From positions 14,240,001-14,304,000 of the forward strand of contig NC_054758.1 in NCBI RefSeq assembly GCF_018143015.1: DNA of 64,000 bases, written 5' to 3'. Positions within the stretch are counted from its first letter, which is position 1. Every line of letters begins with the position of its first letter. The translations under genes and the position numbers were made by a program. Of this stretch, positions 1 through 9,411 are shown piece by piece. The stretch is from Lytechinus variegatus (Eukaryota; Echinodermata; Echinoidea; Temnopleuroida; Toxopneustidae). A model generated the notes under the pieces. The model saw only the letters and a list, made by a program, of their open reading frames with translations, searched no databases and had not been told where the DNA came from.

Positions 1-417
1 TTACCAATTATAATTTTCTTTGTCGGGTGAAGGTGGGTTTTGAACAATGACAAGCCGACATGTCTCAGCTGGATCAAAGCTATATTGCTTTGATACAGTA
101 CACGTATATGGGAGAAGAAATGCAAATGTGTAAGTTATACATGTACAACAACTTTTGGCAAATGTTTTTATTTAGATATTGTAGAGAAATGAATGAAGAA
201 AACAATGGTAGGCGTAGCTTAAATCAAGGCTCCCCCGAGCTATCTACCCTTTGGAAAAATTGGTGATGCCGAAACTTTACACATTTGTATTTCTTCTCCC
301 ATACGCGTGCTGTATCAAAGCAATATAGCTTTTATCCAGCTGAGGCATGGCGGCTTGTCATTGTTCAAAACCCACCTTCACCCGACAAAGAAAATTATAG
401 TTGGTATAGTGTCGAAA
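1..417. repeat. Inverted repeat pair interrupted by a SINE fragment
   Basis: Bases 1-134 and about 284-417 are inverted copies of each other; for example GGGAGAAGAAATGCAAAT reads back as ATTTGTATTTCTTCTCCC, and the ends read TAATTTTCTTTGTCGGGTGA and its complement. The two arms meet exactly where a separate 157-bp piece (127-283) sits, so a palindromic element was probably split by a later insertion at its centre. No transposase is present. The left end may be cut by the window edge. Confidence 0.75.
127..283 (-). mobile_element. SINE body fragment, reverse orientation
   Basis: This stretch is the reverse complement of the non-tRNA body at 541-690, sharing the words GGTAGATAGCTC, AAGCTACGCCTACCATTG and GTACATGTATAACTT. 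It lacks the tRNA head, so it looks like a truncated copy of the same SINE inserted into the palindrome around it. Further fragments of the body lie near 7330-7420 (+) and 9236-9312 (-). Confidence 0.7.
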
Positions 418-468
418 ATCTGTCTATCTGACGGTCAATTGGATCAGGGTCGCCATAGCCACTTACCC

Positions 469-540
469 GTCTCTGTGGTCTAGTGGTTAAGGCACAGGCG
501 TTCAAAGCTGGGGGCCCGGGTTCGATTCCCTGCAGAGACA
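469..540 (+). tRNA. tRNA-like sequence, probable SINE head
   Basis: The segment folds as a cloverleaf. The acceptor stem pairs 7 of 7 (GTCTCTG with CAGAGAC, then A), the D arm is intact, and the anticodon and T stems each carry one mismatch. The internal polymerase III boxes are exact: A box TGGTCTAGTGG and B box GGTTCGATTCC. The anticodon loop GTTCAAA would give anticodon TCA, which reads no standard sense codon. The sequence resembles eukaryotic tRNA-Glu/Asp. Because the repeat body follows immediately, I read it as a well-preserved SINE head rather than a working tRNA gene. Confidence 0.6.
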
Positions 541-694
541 TTTTTTCGGCATCACCAATTTTTCCAAAGGGTAGATAGCTCTGGGGAGCCTTGAATTAAG
601 CTACGCCTACCATTGTTCTCTTCATCCATTTGTTTACAATGTTTAAATAAAAAGAGTTGCTATTGAGCTGTTGTACATGTATAACTTTACACAT
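469..694 (+). mobile_element. tRNA-derived SINE, near full length
   Basis: The tRNA-like head (469-540) is followed without a gap by a body of about 150 bp that recurs in reverse at 127-283 and as fragments near 7330 and 9236. The body ends around TATAACTTTACAC. A polymerase III promoter attached to a repeated body is the usual SINE arrangement. I see no clear target-site duplication, perhaps because the surrounding palindrome is itself repetitive. Confidence 0.6.
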
Positions 695-794
695 AATATG
701 TAGCAACATGTAGCAACATTTGTTCAGCTCCTTATATTTCGGGTGAAGCCTTCGACCAGGGCCGTAGCTAAGAAAAATTAATGATGTCGTCGGG

Positions 795-1000
795 AAAAAA
801 AATGGGGGAGGGCGAGAAGGGGAAAAAAAGAAAGAGAAAGAAAAAATGTAAAGAAAATAAAGAGCAATAGAAAGGAGGAAAAAGAAAGAAAAAAATGAAG
901 GATAGAAGAAAAAAAGAAATAAAGGGACAGAGAAGAAGAGGAAAACAAAAGGAAGGAGAAAAATAAGAATTAGAAGAAAATGAGGAAGATAAGTTTTTTA
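795..1000 (+). repeat. Purine-rich low-complexity tract
   Basis: About 200 bases of almost pure A and G (GGAAAAAAAGAAAGAGAAAG-like). No coding potential. Bases 695-794 and 1001-1263 show nothing else I can name, apart from the small open frame at 1038-1301. Confidence 0.8.
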
Positions 1001-1263
1001 TTTGATTAGGTAAACCTGTGTGTCGGTGTAATTAAAGATGTCTGAGATGTTGGAAAATTTTGAATGGTCTGTTACCATGGTTACGCAAGCGCAGGGCTGT
1101 TGGACTGACGGGAAAATAACAAATTGTCGATTTACGCCGGGCTGTTCTAACTGCTACATGTACATGTACCTTGTTCTTGCTTGGTCTTTGAGTTCCATTA
1201 TCTTTGTCGGTAAATTAATGTCCAATTGCAAATTATTATCGTTAAATTGTGATTTTTTTTCGC

Positions 1264-1475
1264 AAAATAATAATAATTATACTTGCTTATACAGCACTTA
1301 ATACTTACTTTTTCAGAAGTCTCTAAGCGCTCTACAGTATATGCAGCATAATTACCCTGGCGTTAGCAGTGCAGCTACTACGCGCGATGCATTTCAAGTG
1401 ATTAATTCCTGCCAAGTACCCATTTACCTCACCTGGGTTGGAGTGGCACATCGTGGAACAATTTCTTGGTCGTGG
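1264..1475 (-). mobile_element. tRNA-derived SINE (family A), 5'-truncated
   Basis: Read on the minus strand, the body words (GGTAAATGGGTACTTGGCAG, AATTAATCACTTGAAATGC) match those of the SINEs at 6034 and 55581. The far end runs through TAAGTGCTGTATAAG into an ATT-rich tail, which appears on the plus strand as AATAATAATAATTAT at the low-coordinate end. The tRNA head is missing. Confidence 0.65.
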
Positions 1476-2374
1476 GAATGGTCGTGGGAGCTCTCTGTAG
1501 GCTACCCACAATGATTAGAAAGTCAAACTTTAATTAAGGTCTAAATACACTTACAGTATTGTGTTATTACCATGATTACTTAAGAATACACATCTAATTA
1601 TTATCGATTATTATGATTTTCCTATTTATTTGTATTAATATTGATACTGACATTGATCTTTAAATTTGGGGCTATTCCTGTATTAACATGATTTCATATC
1701 GATGTATAAACCTCTTCCTATCTCCTTCAATTCCTTATCTTACAATGCGCTAAAATATTTAATATTACTGTCTGTTCTTTTTTCTTCCTGATGTTTCACT
1801 TTTAGTATTAATTATTTGAACTTTAGTAAGACAAATTAAGGTTTACGGTTATGCAAGTGTGTTTTTACTCGGATGTTTTTTGAAGAGGTCAAGAGAAGAG
1901 AGGTTCGGAGAGATAGAGGGAGTTTGTTACAAAACGGGGGTCAAGAGATTGAAAAGAGTTGAAACCGGCCTGGTTCCCCTCCCTCAACCCACCCTTTCGA
2001 GAAAAGCTGCACCGGTTGTCTCGAAAGGGTGCGGTCAAACCGTTCCATCCCCGCTCCGCTTACGCAAACAATTGTAACACGCCATCGGCATAATATTGAT
2101 GATACTGAAAGTGTCGACTGATGACGTTCCCAATATTACCGATGTAGTATGTAAAGAGCTGAGGCCCGATAATTGACTCTTGCGGTATACCATATTCTAA
2201 TGGTTTCTCACTTGAAAGTGACCCTTTTATGTGTAATCGACTAGACCTGTTGCTAAGATACGATTTGAACCAGGAAAGAGCATTATTAGGCTAAGGCTAA
2301 GATGCCCTTTAGCACATTTTGTAACAAATTTCTTTTACCAAAATGTGTAATTTACCAAGATGTGCCTTAACACC
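1476..2374. other. Unannotated AT-rich interval
   Basis: No exon, repeat family or RNA gene is recognisable. Near 1980-2040 there is a short GC-rich patch with the word TTTCGAGA repeated in both orientations, but no coding signal. Confidence 0.5.
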
Positions 2375-2578
2375 CCAGCTTCTACGCGCGCTGCGTTTCA
2401 AGGAATGAATCCCTATCAGGTAGACATTCACCTCGCCTGGGTTGAGTGCAGCACAATGGGGGGAAATTTCTCGCTGAAGGAAAAAAAAAGTCATGGCTTG
2501 TGATCAAACCGTCACGTACGTCCCTCACGTCCCTCATTGCAAGACGATAGTCATAACCACTAGACCACGACGCCCGCT
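2375..2578 (-). mobile_element. SINE with tRNA-type A box, minus strand
   Basis: On the minus strand the head reads GGGCGTCGTGGTCTAGTGG, containing an exact polymerase III A box, and ends in the family-A body (CAACCCAGGCGAGGTGAATG, TTCCTTGAAACGCAGCG). The B box is degraded. It shows that the same SINE body has been joined to differing tRNA-like heads, as the copies at 6034 and 55581 have a different A box. Confidence 0.6.
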
Positions 2579-2720
2579 TTGCACATAAATGGCCAAAAGT
2601 GTTTGTTTGCGTTAAAGGAGGCCCGGAAAACAAAATTTTGCACAAATAATTTTCGTAAATTTGTCTCTTAAAAAAAGAAACGACTTATCGTCTTATCAGG
2701 GCACGGGCGTAAATCCGAGC

Positions 2721-3262
2721 CAGGGGTGGAAATCTCTCCCGAAAGGTAGGGGGACCAGTGGCTGGAAAATTTGACAAACTTAAAAAAAAGAAAGAATTAT
2801 CACCCAAAAAGTAAGGTCATCTCGTCCAAAATACATGTTTTATTTCGATGTTGAAGGAGATATTTCTTTCCATTATAAAAGACCAAAAATAGTAGGGGGA
2901 ACATTTGATATTTTGCCCCCCCCACTAGCGTACCTATGGGGGCAGACTGCGCCCCCCCCCCTGACGAGTCACAACCGGCGCAAGGGACGTATCCCTGCCC
3001 CCCCCCCCTTGACGAGTCACAACTGATCCCTGACGAGCCACAAGTGGCCCCCAACTATGAACTTGAAGACCTTTTTTTTTGCTTGTCAATTTTTTTTCTG
3101 GTGCGAAATGTTCTTTACATGCGGTTGAAGACCTTTTTTTTGGGGGGGGCTTGTCATTTTTTTTGGCGGACGAATTTGTCCCCCCCCCCTCTGAAAAATC
3201 ATAAGTACGCTACTGCCCCTACTATTTTGGTAGGGGGTCTCCCCCAGGGATTTCCGCCCATG
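2721..3262. mobile_element. hAT-type MITE with 8-bp target duplication (outer)
   Basis: The left end is CAGGGGTGGAAAT and the right end ATTTCCGCCCATG, imperfect inverted repeats of the hAT-like form CAGGGGCGGAAAT. The flanks are ATCCGAGC (2713-2720) and ATCCAAGC (3263-3270), matching at 7 of 8 positions, which is the duplication length made by hAT transposases. There is no transposase gene. The interior has poly-C tracts and the word AAAATAGTAGGGGGA. Relatives lie at 38265, 43228, 45464 and 58573. A second element sits inside (2923-3215). Confidence 0.8.
2923..3215. mobile_element. MITE nested inside the 2721-3262 element
   Basis: The ends CACTAGCGTACCTATG and CATAAGTACGCTACTG form an inverted repeat of consensus CAGTAGCGTACTTATG. 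The host element's ACATTTGATATTTTGCCCCC is split from its continuation CCTACTATTTTGG. The poly-C flanks hide the target duplication. The same family is seen at 59112-59415. Confidence 0.65.
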
Positions 3263-3444
3263 ATCCAAGCGGAGAACCTGTTGTTCAGGGGGGTGGGGTG
3301 ATCTATTGTGTCATCCCTCTCCCAACTTGAATAGCATGATTTCAAGGATTTACACCAATGCGTCAGGGTATATAGACATCTCCTTCAAGTAAAGTCAATT
3401 TAGAATCAATTCAAATGCAATATACTATATATTTCTTATTTCAG

Positions 3445-3505
3445 ATCCTGTAGGCATTAACACTACTCCGGCTCTGAATATTTCGCTTCCAAACTTTTAT
3501 ATCAG
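3445..3505 (+). CDS. ST8Sia copy 1, exon homologous to exon 2
   Basis: 61 nt, entering at phase 1 and leaving at phase 2, bounded by CTTATTTCAG and GTAAGTGG. It encodes a short stem region ending LPNFYIR. The matching exon of copy 2 ends PPNFYIR and is 33 nt longer. Confidence 0.7.
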
Positions 3506-3785
3506 GTAAGTGGTACGCCTATATTAAGCACTTATCATCAATATCAGACAAATTTCCGTATAAAGAAGTTGATTGGGGAGATTGGTTAGATTAGTGAATA
3601 TATTTATTTACAAAATAATATTCGGATTCATTTCAAGACTAAAAAAAATCATCCTGTGTAACACCCTCGTCGACCAGTGTTTTAAGACTGTACTAGGCCT
3701 ATACAGTGCGCATCAAAAAAAGTTTGTAATATCCTGAAGATTAATCGCTAGAGGGTATTCATTTGTCTCGCAATCTACTATGGTC

Positions 3786-3921
3786 AACAAGGAAATTCGT
3801 GATCACTCTCGCAAAAAGTGTTCACTGGCTTTCTAGGAAATTCGTGATCACTCTCGCAAAAAGTGTTCACTAGCTTACAAGTTCACGAGCTTTCGAGTGC
3901 CGCTCGTGAACTTGTAAGCTA
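3786..3921. repeat. Short direct duplication followed by a 19-bp perfect hairpin
   Basis: A unit beginning GGAAATTCGTGATCACTCTC occurs twice about 45 bp apart. Directly after it, 3871-3889 (TAGCTTACAAGTTCACGAG) is the exact reverse complement of 3903-3921, with a 13-nt loop. It lies in the intron of copy 1. Confidence 0.85.
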
Positions 3922-4299
3922 ACGTCGTCATAATCCTTTTTTGCGTGTGTAATCATCGGTAGAAATATAAAGTCATGCTTTCAGCTAAACACAATAGCCC
4001 TTATTCTGAAGTCGGATTTAACTTAGAACATGGTCTCACTCTGTGCTGAAATTATGGGAAGCCAAAAGTGTCAAAATGTTTTAAAAATTACTTAAAAACT
4101 GATAGCTACTTAATTTTCATATGTAACCTAGAATTAGTAATGATCGTTTACTCAACCTGTTTTACAATTATTTTAATCATATTTTGCGTAAATGGTTTTC
4201 ATGGCAAACTTATTTGTTTTTGTCTTTTTATATATTAAGTTTTACAATTCTTCGTGTAAATTTAGTGGTCTAGACTTAATTGATGTAGTTTGTAGATTT

Positions 4300-4476
4300 C
4301 TATAGGTGTTTTTCATAGATGTACATTGTTGTCAATTACTGATGTAAGGACCCCATTGGAAATAAGCCATCTCGACTTTCATGGGCAATCCTGTCAAGGT
4401 ATACACTACTGTTCATATTTTCATGTACTTGTTCATAGTTACCTGACAAATAAAATCAATCAATCAATCAATCATG
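4300..4476 (+). mobile_element. LINE 3' end with AATC repeat tail
   Basis: A non-coding segment contains GGAAATAAGCCATCTCGACT between CCCAT and ATGGG, then a polyadenylation-type AATAAA followed by tandem AATC. This is the look of a 5'-truncated CR1/L2-type non-LTR retrotransposon. The loop is a diverged form of the hairpin described at 20401, 57414, 61681 and 62141. Confidence 0.6.
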
Positions 4477-4660
4477 TTTCTTATGTTTTCTGGGCTCTTT
4501 CCTGATTCATCGATGGTGAAGAAAATCATCTATTTAAACTTCCAAGACAACTATGAATGCTTTTAGAGCCAAATGAGCTGAAATATGATATCTCTATTAG
4601 TGACTTATGTAACAATTGGTTATCCATACTTAAACCACAACTTTTTCATTCATTCAACAG

Positions 4661-4919
4661 GATTTGGAGAAAGCGAACTCCGTCTACGGGTCTTCTCATT
4701 ATGTCAGCAGCATCATTATTTTGTGAAAGGATTACGATGTTTGGATTTTATCCCTTCTCCGTCGATGCACACAACAGAACGTTAACCTACCACTACTACG
4801 ACTCGTTTCCGATGAATTACTCCACAAATGCCCACAAAATGCCAGTAGAATTCAAAATCTATCGACAGTTACAGAATCAAAGTGCCGTTGAGCTGCAGCT
4901 GGGGGAGTGCAATTCGTAA
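4661..4919 (+). CDS. ST8Sia copy 1, terminal exon with sialylmotif S
   Basis: Acceptor TTCAACAG at 4660, entered at phase 2, stop TAA at 4917-4919. It encodes motif S, motif III (HYYD) and the VS-type HxxxxE motif, and ends with the Cys-containing tail GECNS. No stop or frameshift is seen. Confidence 0.8.
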
Positions 4920-5379
4920 TCAGGAGAGCATACGTCTTTCATGGAACATATAATATAGTCAACGGTTTTCACTGGCTAATTTTCCCCGAACCAATCCAAT
5001 TTGGTTATTTCCGCAGCTTATAACAACCGTCAGTATAACTTGCTGACAATTGTTTGCATAAAATGCTACACGGAAACGAAGCAGAATAGTTGAATTCATA
5101 TTTTTCACAAGTTGCCATAAATCTTGCAAGGAAACTCCCTTAGACTTAAAAAAAAATTCATCACTTTTCTAGACAACTTCATTCCAAACTCAAATTGTTG
5201 ACGCCCTCTACGTTTTTTTTTTTGGTGCCTCTATCATGTACATTCACTTTATGGAACTTGTTGGTTTCGGATGACTGAAATACCCTGAAATATAATTTAT
5301 GAAAATTTACCATTTGTTTCTCAGTAATAAATGAGACGTGTCGACACTTTATACTCGCTAACCTCACCTGTGTGAACGT
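4920..5379. other. Interval after the copy 1 stop codon, nothing recognised
   Basis: Presumably 3' untranslated and intergenic sequence of copy 1. No repeat or gene is recognisable. Confidence 0.4.
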
Positions 5380-6033
5380 GGAGTGCGTTTACCATGTTCA
5401 AATTCAACAGTGTGGAGATATTTCCACACTTTGGACATGTCGACAGTGTGAGTAGCGCTCATCACAGTGTATTCACAAAGCAGACGATATTAACTTTGAG
5501 GTTGTGATACGCTTGTACTGTTAGCTCAAATTTAATACGGCGAGGATAACCATAGTTATGGATTTTTAGTGTGAGCTAGTGTCCACACTCCACACATGTC
5601 CGAATCTGATATAAACACTGCAGTGTTAAAATGCTCGAATGCAATAGTGCGAGGAAAGTACACACTGTGGTAACCTCGACATTTGTGTTCACAGTGTGTT
5701 CCGTGCATGTGAAAATTTCATACTTTACCAATATTCATATGTGATGCGCGCGGAATGTTTAAATGTAACACCGTGAAGATGATTTCAAAGTGTGTTCACC
5801 TCGATAGAATGGGTAGGCATGGTGTGTTTTTAGATTCACACCATTAAATTACTCAAAATTTAAGTGTGGAGATATTTCCACACCGGTCACCTCAAGATGA
5901 GTTTTCAAGTGTGTTCACAGAGTGGAGTAATATATGAAAATTATGATTAACATTATTCAAATACTCACATTTAATAGTGAGGCGGTGATTTCATCGTATT
6001 CCACAATGTGAACACAATAATCACATGTGGAGG

Positions 6034-6260
6034 GTTGTGGCCCCAGTGAATTAGTCTTCTGACTTTGAAACAGAGTCGTGGGTTCGAATCCCAGCCATGG
6101 CGTAATTTCCTTCAGCAAGAAATTCATCCATGCACATTGTGCTCCCCTCGATCCAGGTGAGGTGAATGGGTACCCGGTAAGAAGAAATTCCTTGAATGCT
6201 TGAGCCCCTAGGCAGCTCGAGCTAAAGCCGGAGTAATAATAATAACAATAATAATAATAA
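6034..6260 (+). mobile_element. tRNA-derived SINE (family A)
   Basis: The head has a slightly degraded A box (TGGCCCCAGTG) and an exact B box GGTTCGAATCC. The body GCGTAATTTCCTTCAGCAAG and CCTTGAATGC is shared with the copy at 55581. It ends in an AAT-repeat tail. Confidence 0.8.
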
Positions 6261-6387
6261 CGCGCCTCGGAATATAGAACTGTGGTCACCTTGATAGAAT
6301 GGATATTCACAGTGTGTTTTTAGATTCACATCATTAAATTACTCAAAATTTAAGTGTGGAGATACGTTCAAACCTGTCACCTTAATG

Positions 6388-6546
6388 CCATGGTCACATT
6401 TGTTCTACGGCGGCCGTACGGCGAGTTGAAAACAGCCGTTTTAAAAAAAAAATTGTCCAACTACATAGAGGTGGTTTGAATCAAAATTGATAAAACGGCT
6501 GTTTTCGACTCGCCGTACGGCCGCCGTAGAACAAATGTGACCATGG
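6388..6546. mobile_element. Near-perfect palindromic MITE
   Basis: Arms of about 55 bp, from CCATGGTCACATTTGTTCTA through CGGCGGCCGTACGGCGAG to AAAACAGCCGTTTT, are mirrored with very few mismatches around a centre of about 50 bp. A degraded relative is at 31497-31650. The neighbouring repeat copy (near 5890) lacks this insert, so it is a real insertion into CACCTTAATG/TTAGAGAGTGAG. Confidence 0.8.
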
Positions 6547-6956
6547 TTAGAGAGTGAGTTTTCAAGCGTGTTCACATAGTAGAGAACACTAGTCATATTA
6601 TTTGAATACTCGCATTAAATAGTGTGACGGTGATTTCATCGTGTACCACAATGTGAACACAATAAACACGCTCTGGACCACACTGTGGAAAAATGTATTC
6701 TTTCGGGTAGCTATTATTATGATGTGATTTATCTTCACTTGTTTTTTTTTCTTTCTTTAAAGAGAGATGTTATTTGCAGAGAGGCTTCCGTAACAAAACC
6801 TCTCGCAGATCATTTATTGTCCCACTCGCATCAGAAAAGGTATTGTTCTCCCTTTTACTCCGAGGCCAGAGAGCTATCATTGCGAATGTTAGCGAACACT
6901 TCAGTCATTTGGTATGGATGGAGGTGACTTTCTCGTCAAATACAGTACATTAATTA

Positions 6957-7107
6957 ATGGCGGCACCCAAGGCGTCGAGATTTCTACCCGTTCTTTTCTG
7001 CTTGTTGGCGTTATGTATGTGGTTGTTTCTGTCAGTTGCTGAATATGTATTATCAGAATTCCATCAAAAACCTTCATTAGTACCACCAAGAAAGATCACT
7101 TTAAAAG
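6957..7107 (+). CDS. ST8Sia copy 2 exon 1: cytoplasmic tail, membrane anchor, stem
   Basis: Starts MAAPKASRFLPVLFCLL and continues with hydrophobic residues to about 28, then a basic, proline-containing stem. Ends at phase 1 before GTAAGTTA. A TAA in frame at 6951 supports this Met as the start. Confidence 0.8.
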
Positions 7108-9336
7108 GTAAGTTATGTATCTCGTTGTTCCGATCCTGAAGGCCAATTTATTATTTTTGTTTTGTGTGTTTAAAATCTAAGCAACGCTGTTAAAGCCCGT
7201 CACTATAGGCCTAAACTGTTTACATTTTAAATTGTCTCCTTTACATTCAGTTTAAATTGTTTGACAGGCATTCCCTTTTCAAATTGAAATTTATTAATGT
7301 GAGACAATTATTTTTTTTCCGTCGACAACACCAACAAATTGTTCCAAAAGGGGAGATTGCTCTGGAGTACTTTGATTTAAGATACGCCTTCCATTATTTT
7401 GATATCATCTCTTTCACAGTTGGTTCGTTGTAATAAATATTTAATAATCCACGAAATAGTACCATCTTAATCTTTTAATATTTCAGATCCAATAAAAGAA
7501 ATTCGGTCTATGGAAGCGATATCTGACCCGTTAAAAGAAAACCAAGCTTTGAAATTGCTACCTCCGAATTTCTATATCAGGTAAGCTTGAGATCTATTTC
7601 GATTTAGAGTGTGAATATTCCTCCTGGGTAACCATGGTAACTGACTAAACAGCGCCAAAATCGTAAATTTTACACAAGGCATATACACAGTGACTATTCG
7701 GACATAAACAATTTTTTTTTGCTGTATATGAGACCAAGCAAACATCCATGCTCCTAATGTAACGAAAATTCGGTTTTCCTTGCTTGTATTATTGTTATTG
7801 CTCATGTCTGTATGGGCCTAGATAAACTAATTCAATATTGGCATGAAGGAAGTCTTTAGATTCTAAAACCACAAGCACTCGAAGTGATTTTCCTTGTCAA
7901 TTTGTCAAAAACAAATTTGATATTTTGACATGAAGTATTTGTTTCTGTCTTGTTCATCACGGGTTAAATGTTTTAAAGCACAACGCCAATGTTGAAATGT
8001 CCTCTTTGAGAGTGCTCCCATGCATATTTTGAAGTATCATAATAGCTGCCCCGAAGATTCTAACCTGGGCCTATACGATTAAATACGAATTGATATTTCC
8101 TTCCTTCTGAACTGTACTATTGGCAACATAGAAGTTAAAAATTATGTCTTTGATGTAGGTCTATAGAAATAATTTATGTCTTCTAGTTTATGATATGTAT
8201 TAATTGGATTGAAACAGGATCAAAACAAATTTTATAAAGAGAAGATAAAACTTGTTATTGCATTTTTACTTTTTGATGTATGAAGATGAATGCCAGGCCT
8301 GGTAAATGCCATATATGACGTTTATGAAGATACTGTTAATTTTTCCTCCATATTGCAGAACAAAAGTTTCGAAGAAACTGAAAAAATGGCAGGCGATTCA
8401 GATCTACAAGAGGAACGTTAAACCCGAAAACTTTGATTTCAAAGTTAATGAAACCTTGTTGCTCCGGGATAATAAAACGGAATCGATTCCTGCTCTACAG
8501 ACATGCGCAGTGGTTGGAAACTCTGGAATATTATCTGGCAGCAGCTGTGGAAAAGCAATAGATGACCATGACTTTGTTTTCAGGATGAACTTAGCGCCGT
8601 TTGGGCGCGACTATGGAAAAGATGTAGGCTACAAGGCCAATACCACGACACTGAACTTCTCGCAGCTCATGTCGATGGCGAGATGCGCTAAAGGACGCTT
8701 CAAGAAAATGTCATCTAGTTGCTCAAAGATGTTGACAAATATGAAATTGTACAATAATTCTGTGATATGGTACTCGAAAGGGAGTTCGCGGAAAGGCAAC
8801 ATGAACGTTTTGGCACGAGCAATGAAAGATGAATTCAACTTCACGGCGGGATGGGCATATAGTCCCGTGAGTCTATTTGGTGCTGTTCCAAGGTAAGTTG
8901 TGGAATGTGATGAAAATGAGAAATTTATTATCAATGGTCTTGTCCTTCGTCGCGAGCACGTCGAGTCCTTGGCCTTGGCCTAGGAGGTCTGAATTCCTTG
9001 TTCTTGTCCTAAGGCAGTCTGGTCCTAGACTTGGTCTCGGAAATCTGAATTCCTTGGTCTGTTTCTCATATGGCCTTCGTCAGAAAAAAAAGAACACATT
9101 TTCTTAAACATATTAAAAGAGTTGTTTGCTAGAAAGTCAATATTAGTTTGATTAACGCACATCGTACATGCACATCTCAAACACACACATGCACCCCTCC
9201 CACATACGCTATATGAATATATATATATTATATATGTGTGTGTGTGTAAAGTTATACATGTACAACAGCTTTTGGCAGCTCTTTTTTTATTTAATCATTG
9301 TAAAGAAATGGATGAAGATATATACATACATATATG

Positions 9337-9411
<75 letters not shown>

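Larger units (their letters stand above)
3445..4919 (+). pseudogene. ST8Sia-like sialyltransferase copy 1, lacking the sialylmotif L exon
   Basis: Two exons match exons 2 and 4 of the complete gene downstream. Exon 3445-3505 (after TTTCAG, before GTAAGT) encodes a stem segment ending NFYIR. Exon 4661-4919 encodes sialylmotif S (PSTGLLIMSAASLFCERIT), the HYYD motif, the HxxxxE motif (HKMPVE) and stop; it is 66 of 84 residues identical to exon 4 of copy 2. The intervening 1.15 kb has no frame encoding the L motif, and no matching first exon is seen upstream. Motif L helps bind CMP-sialic acid, so a product without it should not be an active transferase. Both exons keep open frames and consensus splice sites, and joining them directly keeps the frame (both phase 2). 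It may be a recent partial duplicate, an assembly gap, or an exon-skipped form. Confidence 0.65.
5380..6690. repeat. CACAGTGTG-rich repeat block, two copies split by a SINE
   Basis: Short words such as TGTGGAGATATTTCCACA and CACAGTGTGTTCAC recur densely. A segment at about 5795-6027 recurs at about 6278-6690, sharing CATTAAATTACTCAAAATTT and GTGATTTCATCGT. A SINE (6034-6260) lies between the copies, and the second copy alone carries the palindrome at 6388-6546. Similar words appear near 23280-23530, 24740-25010, 27220-27330 and 28860-29000. Confidence 0.7.

Noticed and set aside
469-540. Functional selenocysteine or suppressor tRNA (anticodon TCA)
   Set aside because: No long selenocysteine-type acceptor or D stem, mismatches in two stems, and a SINE body attached.
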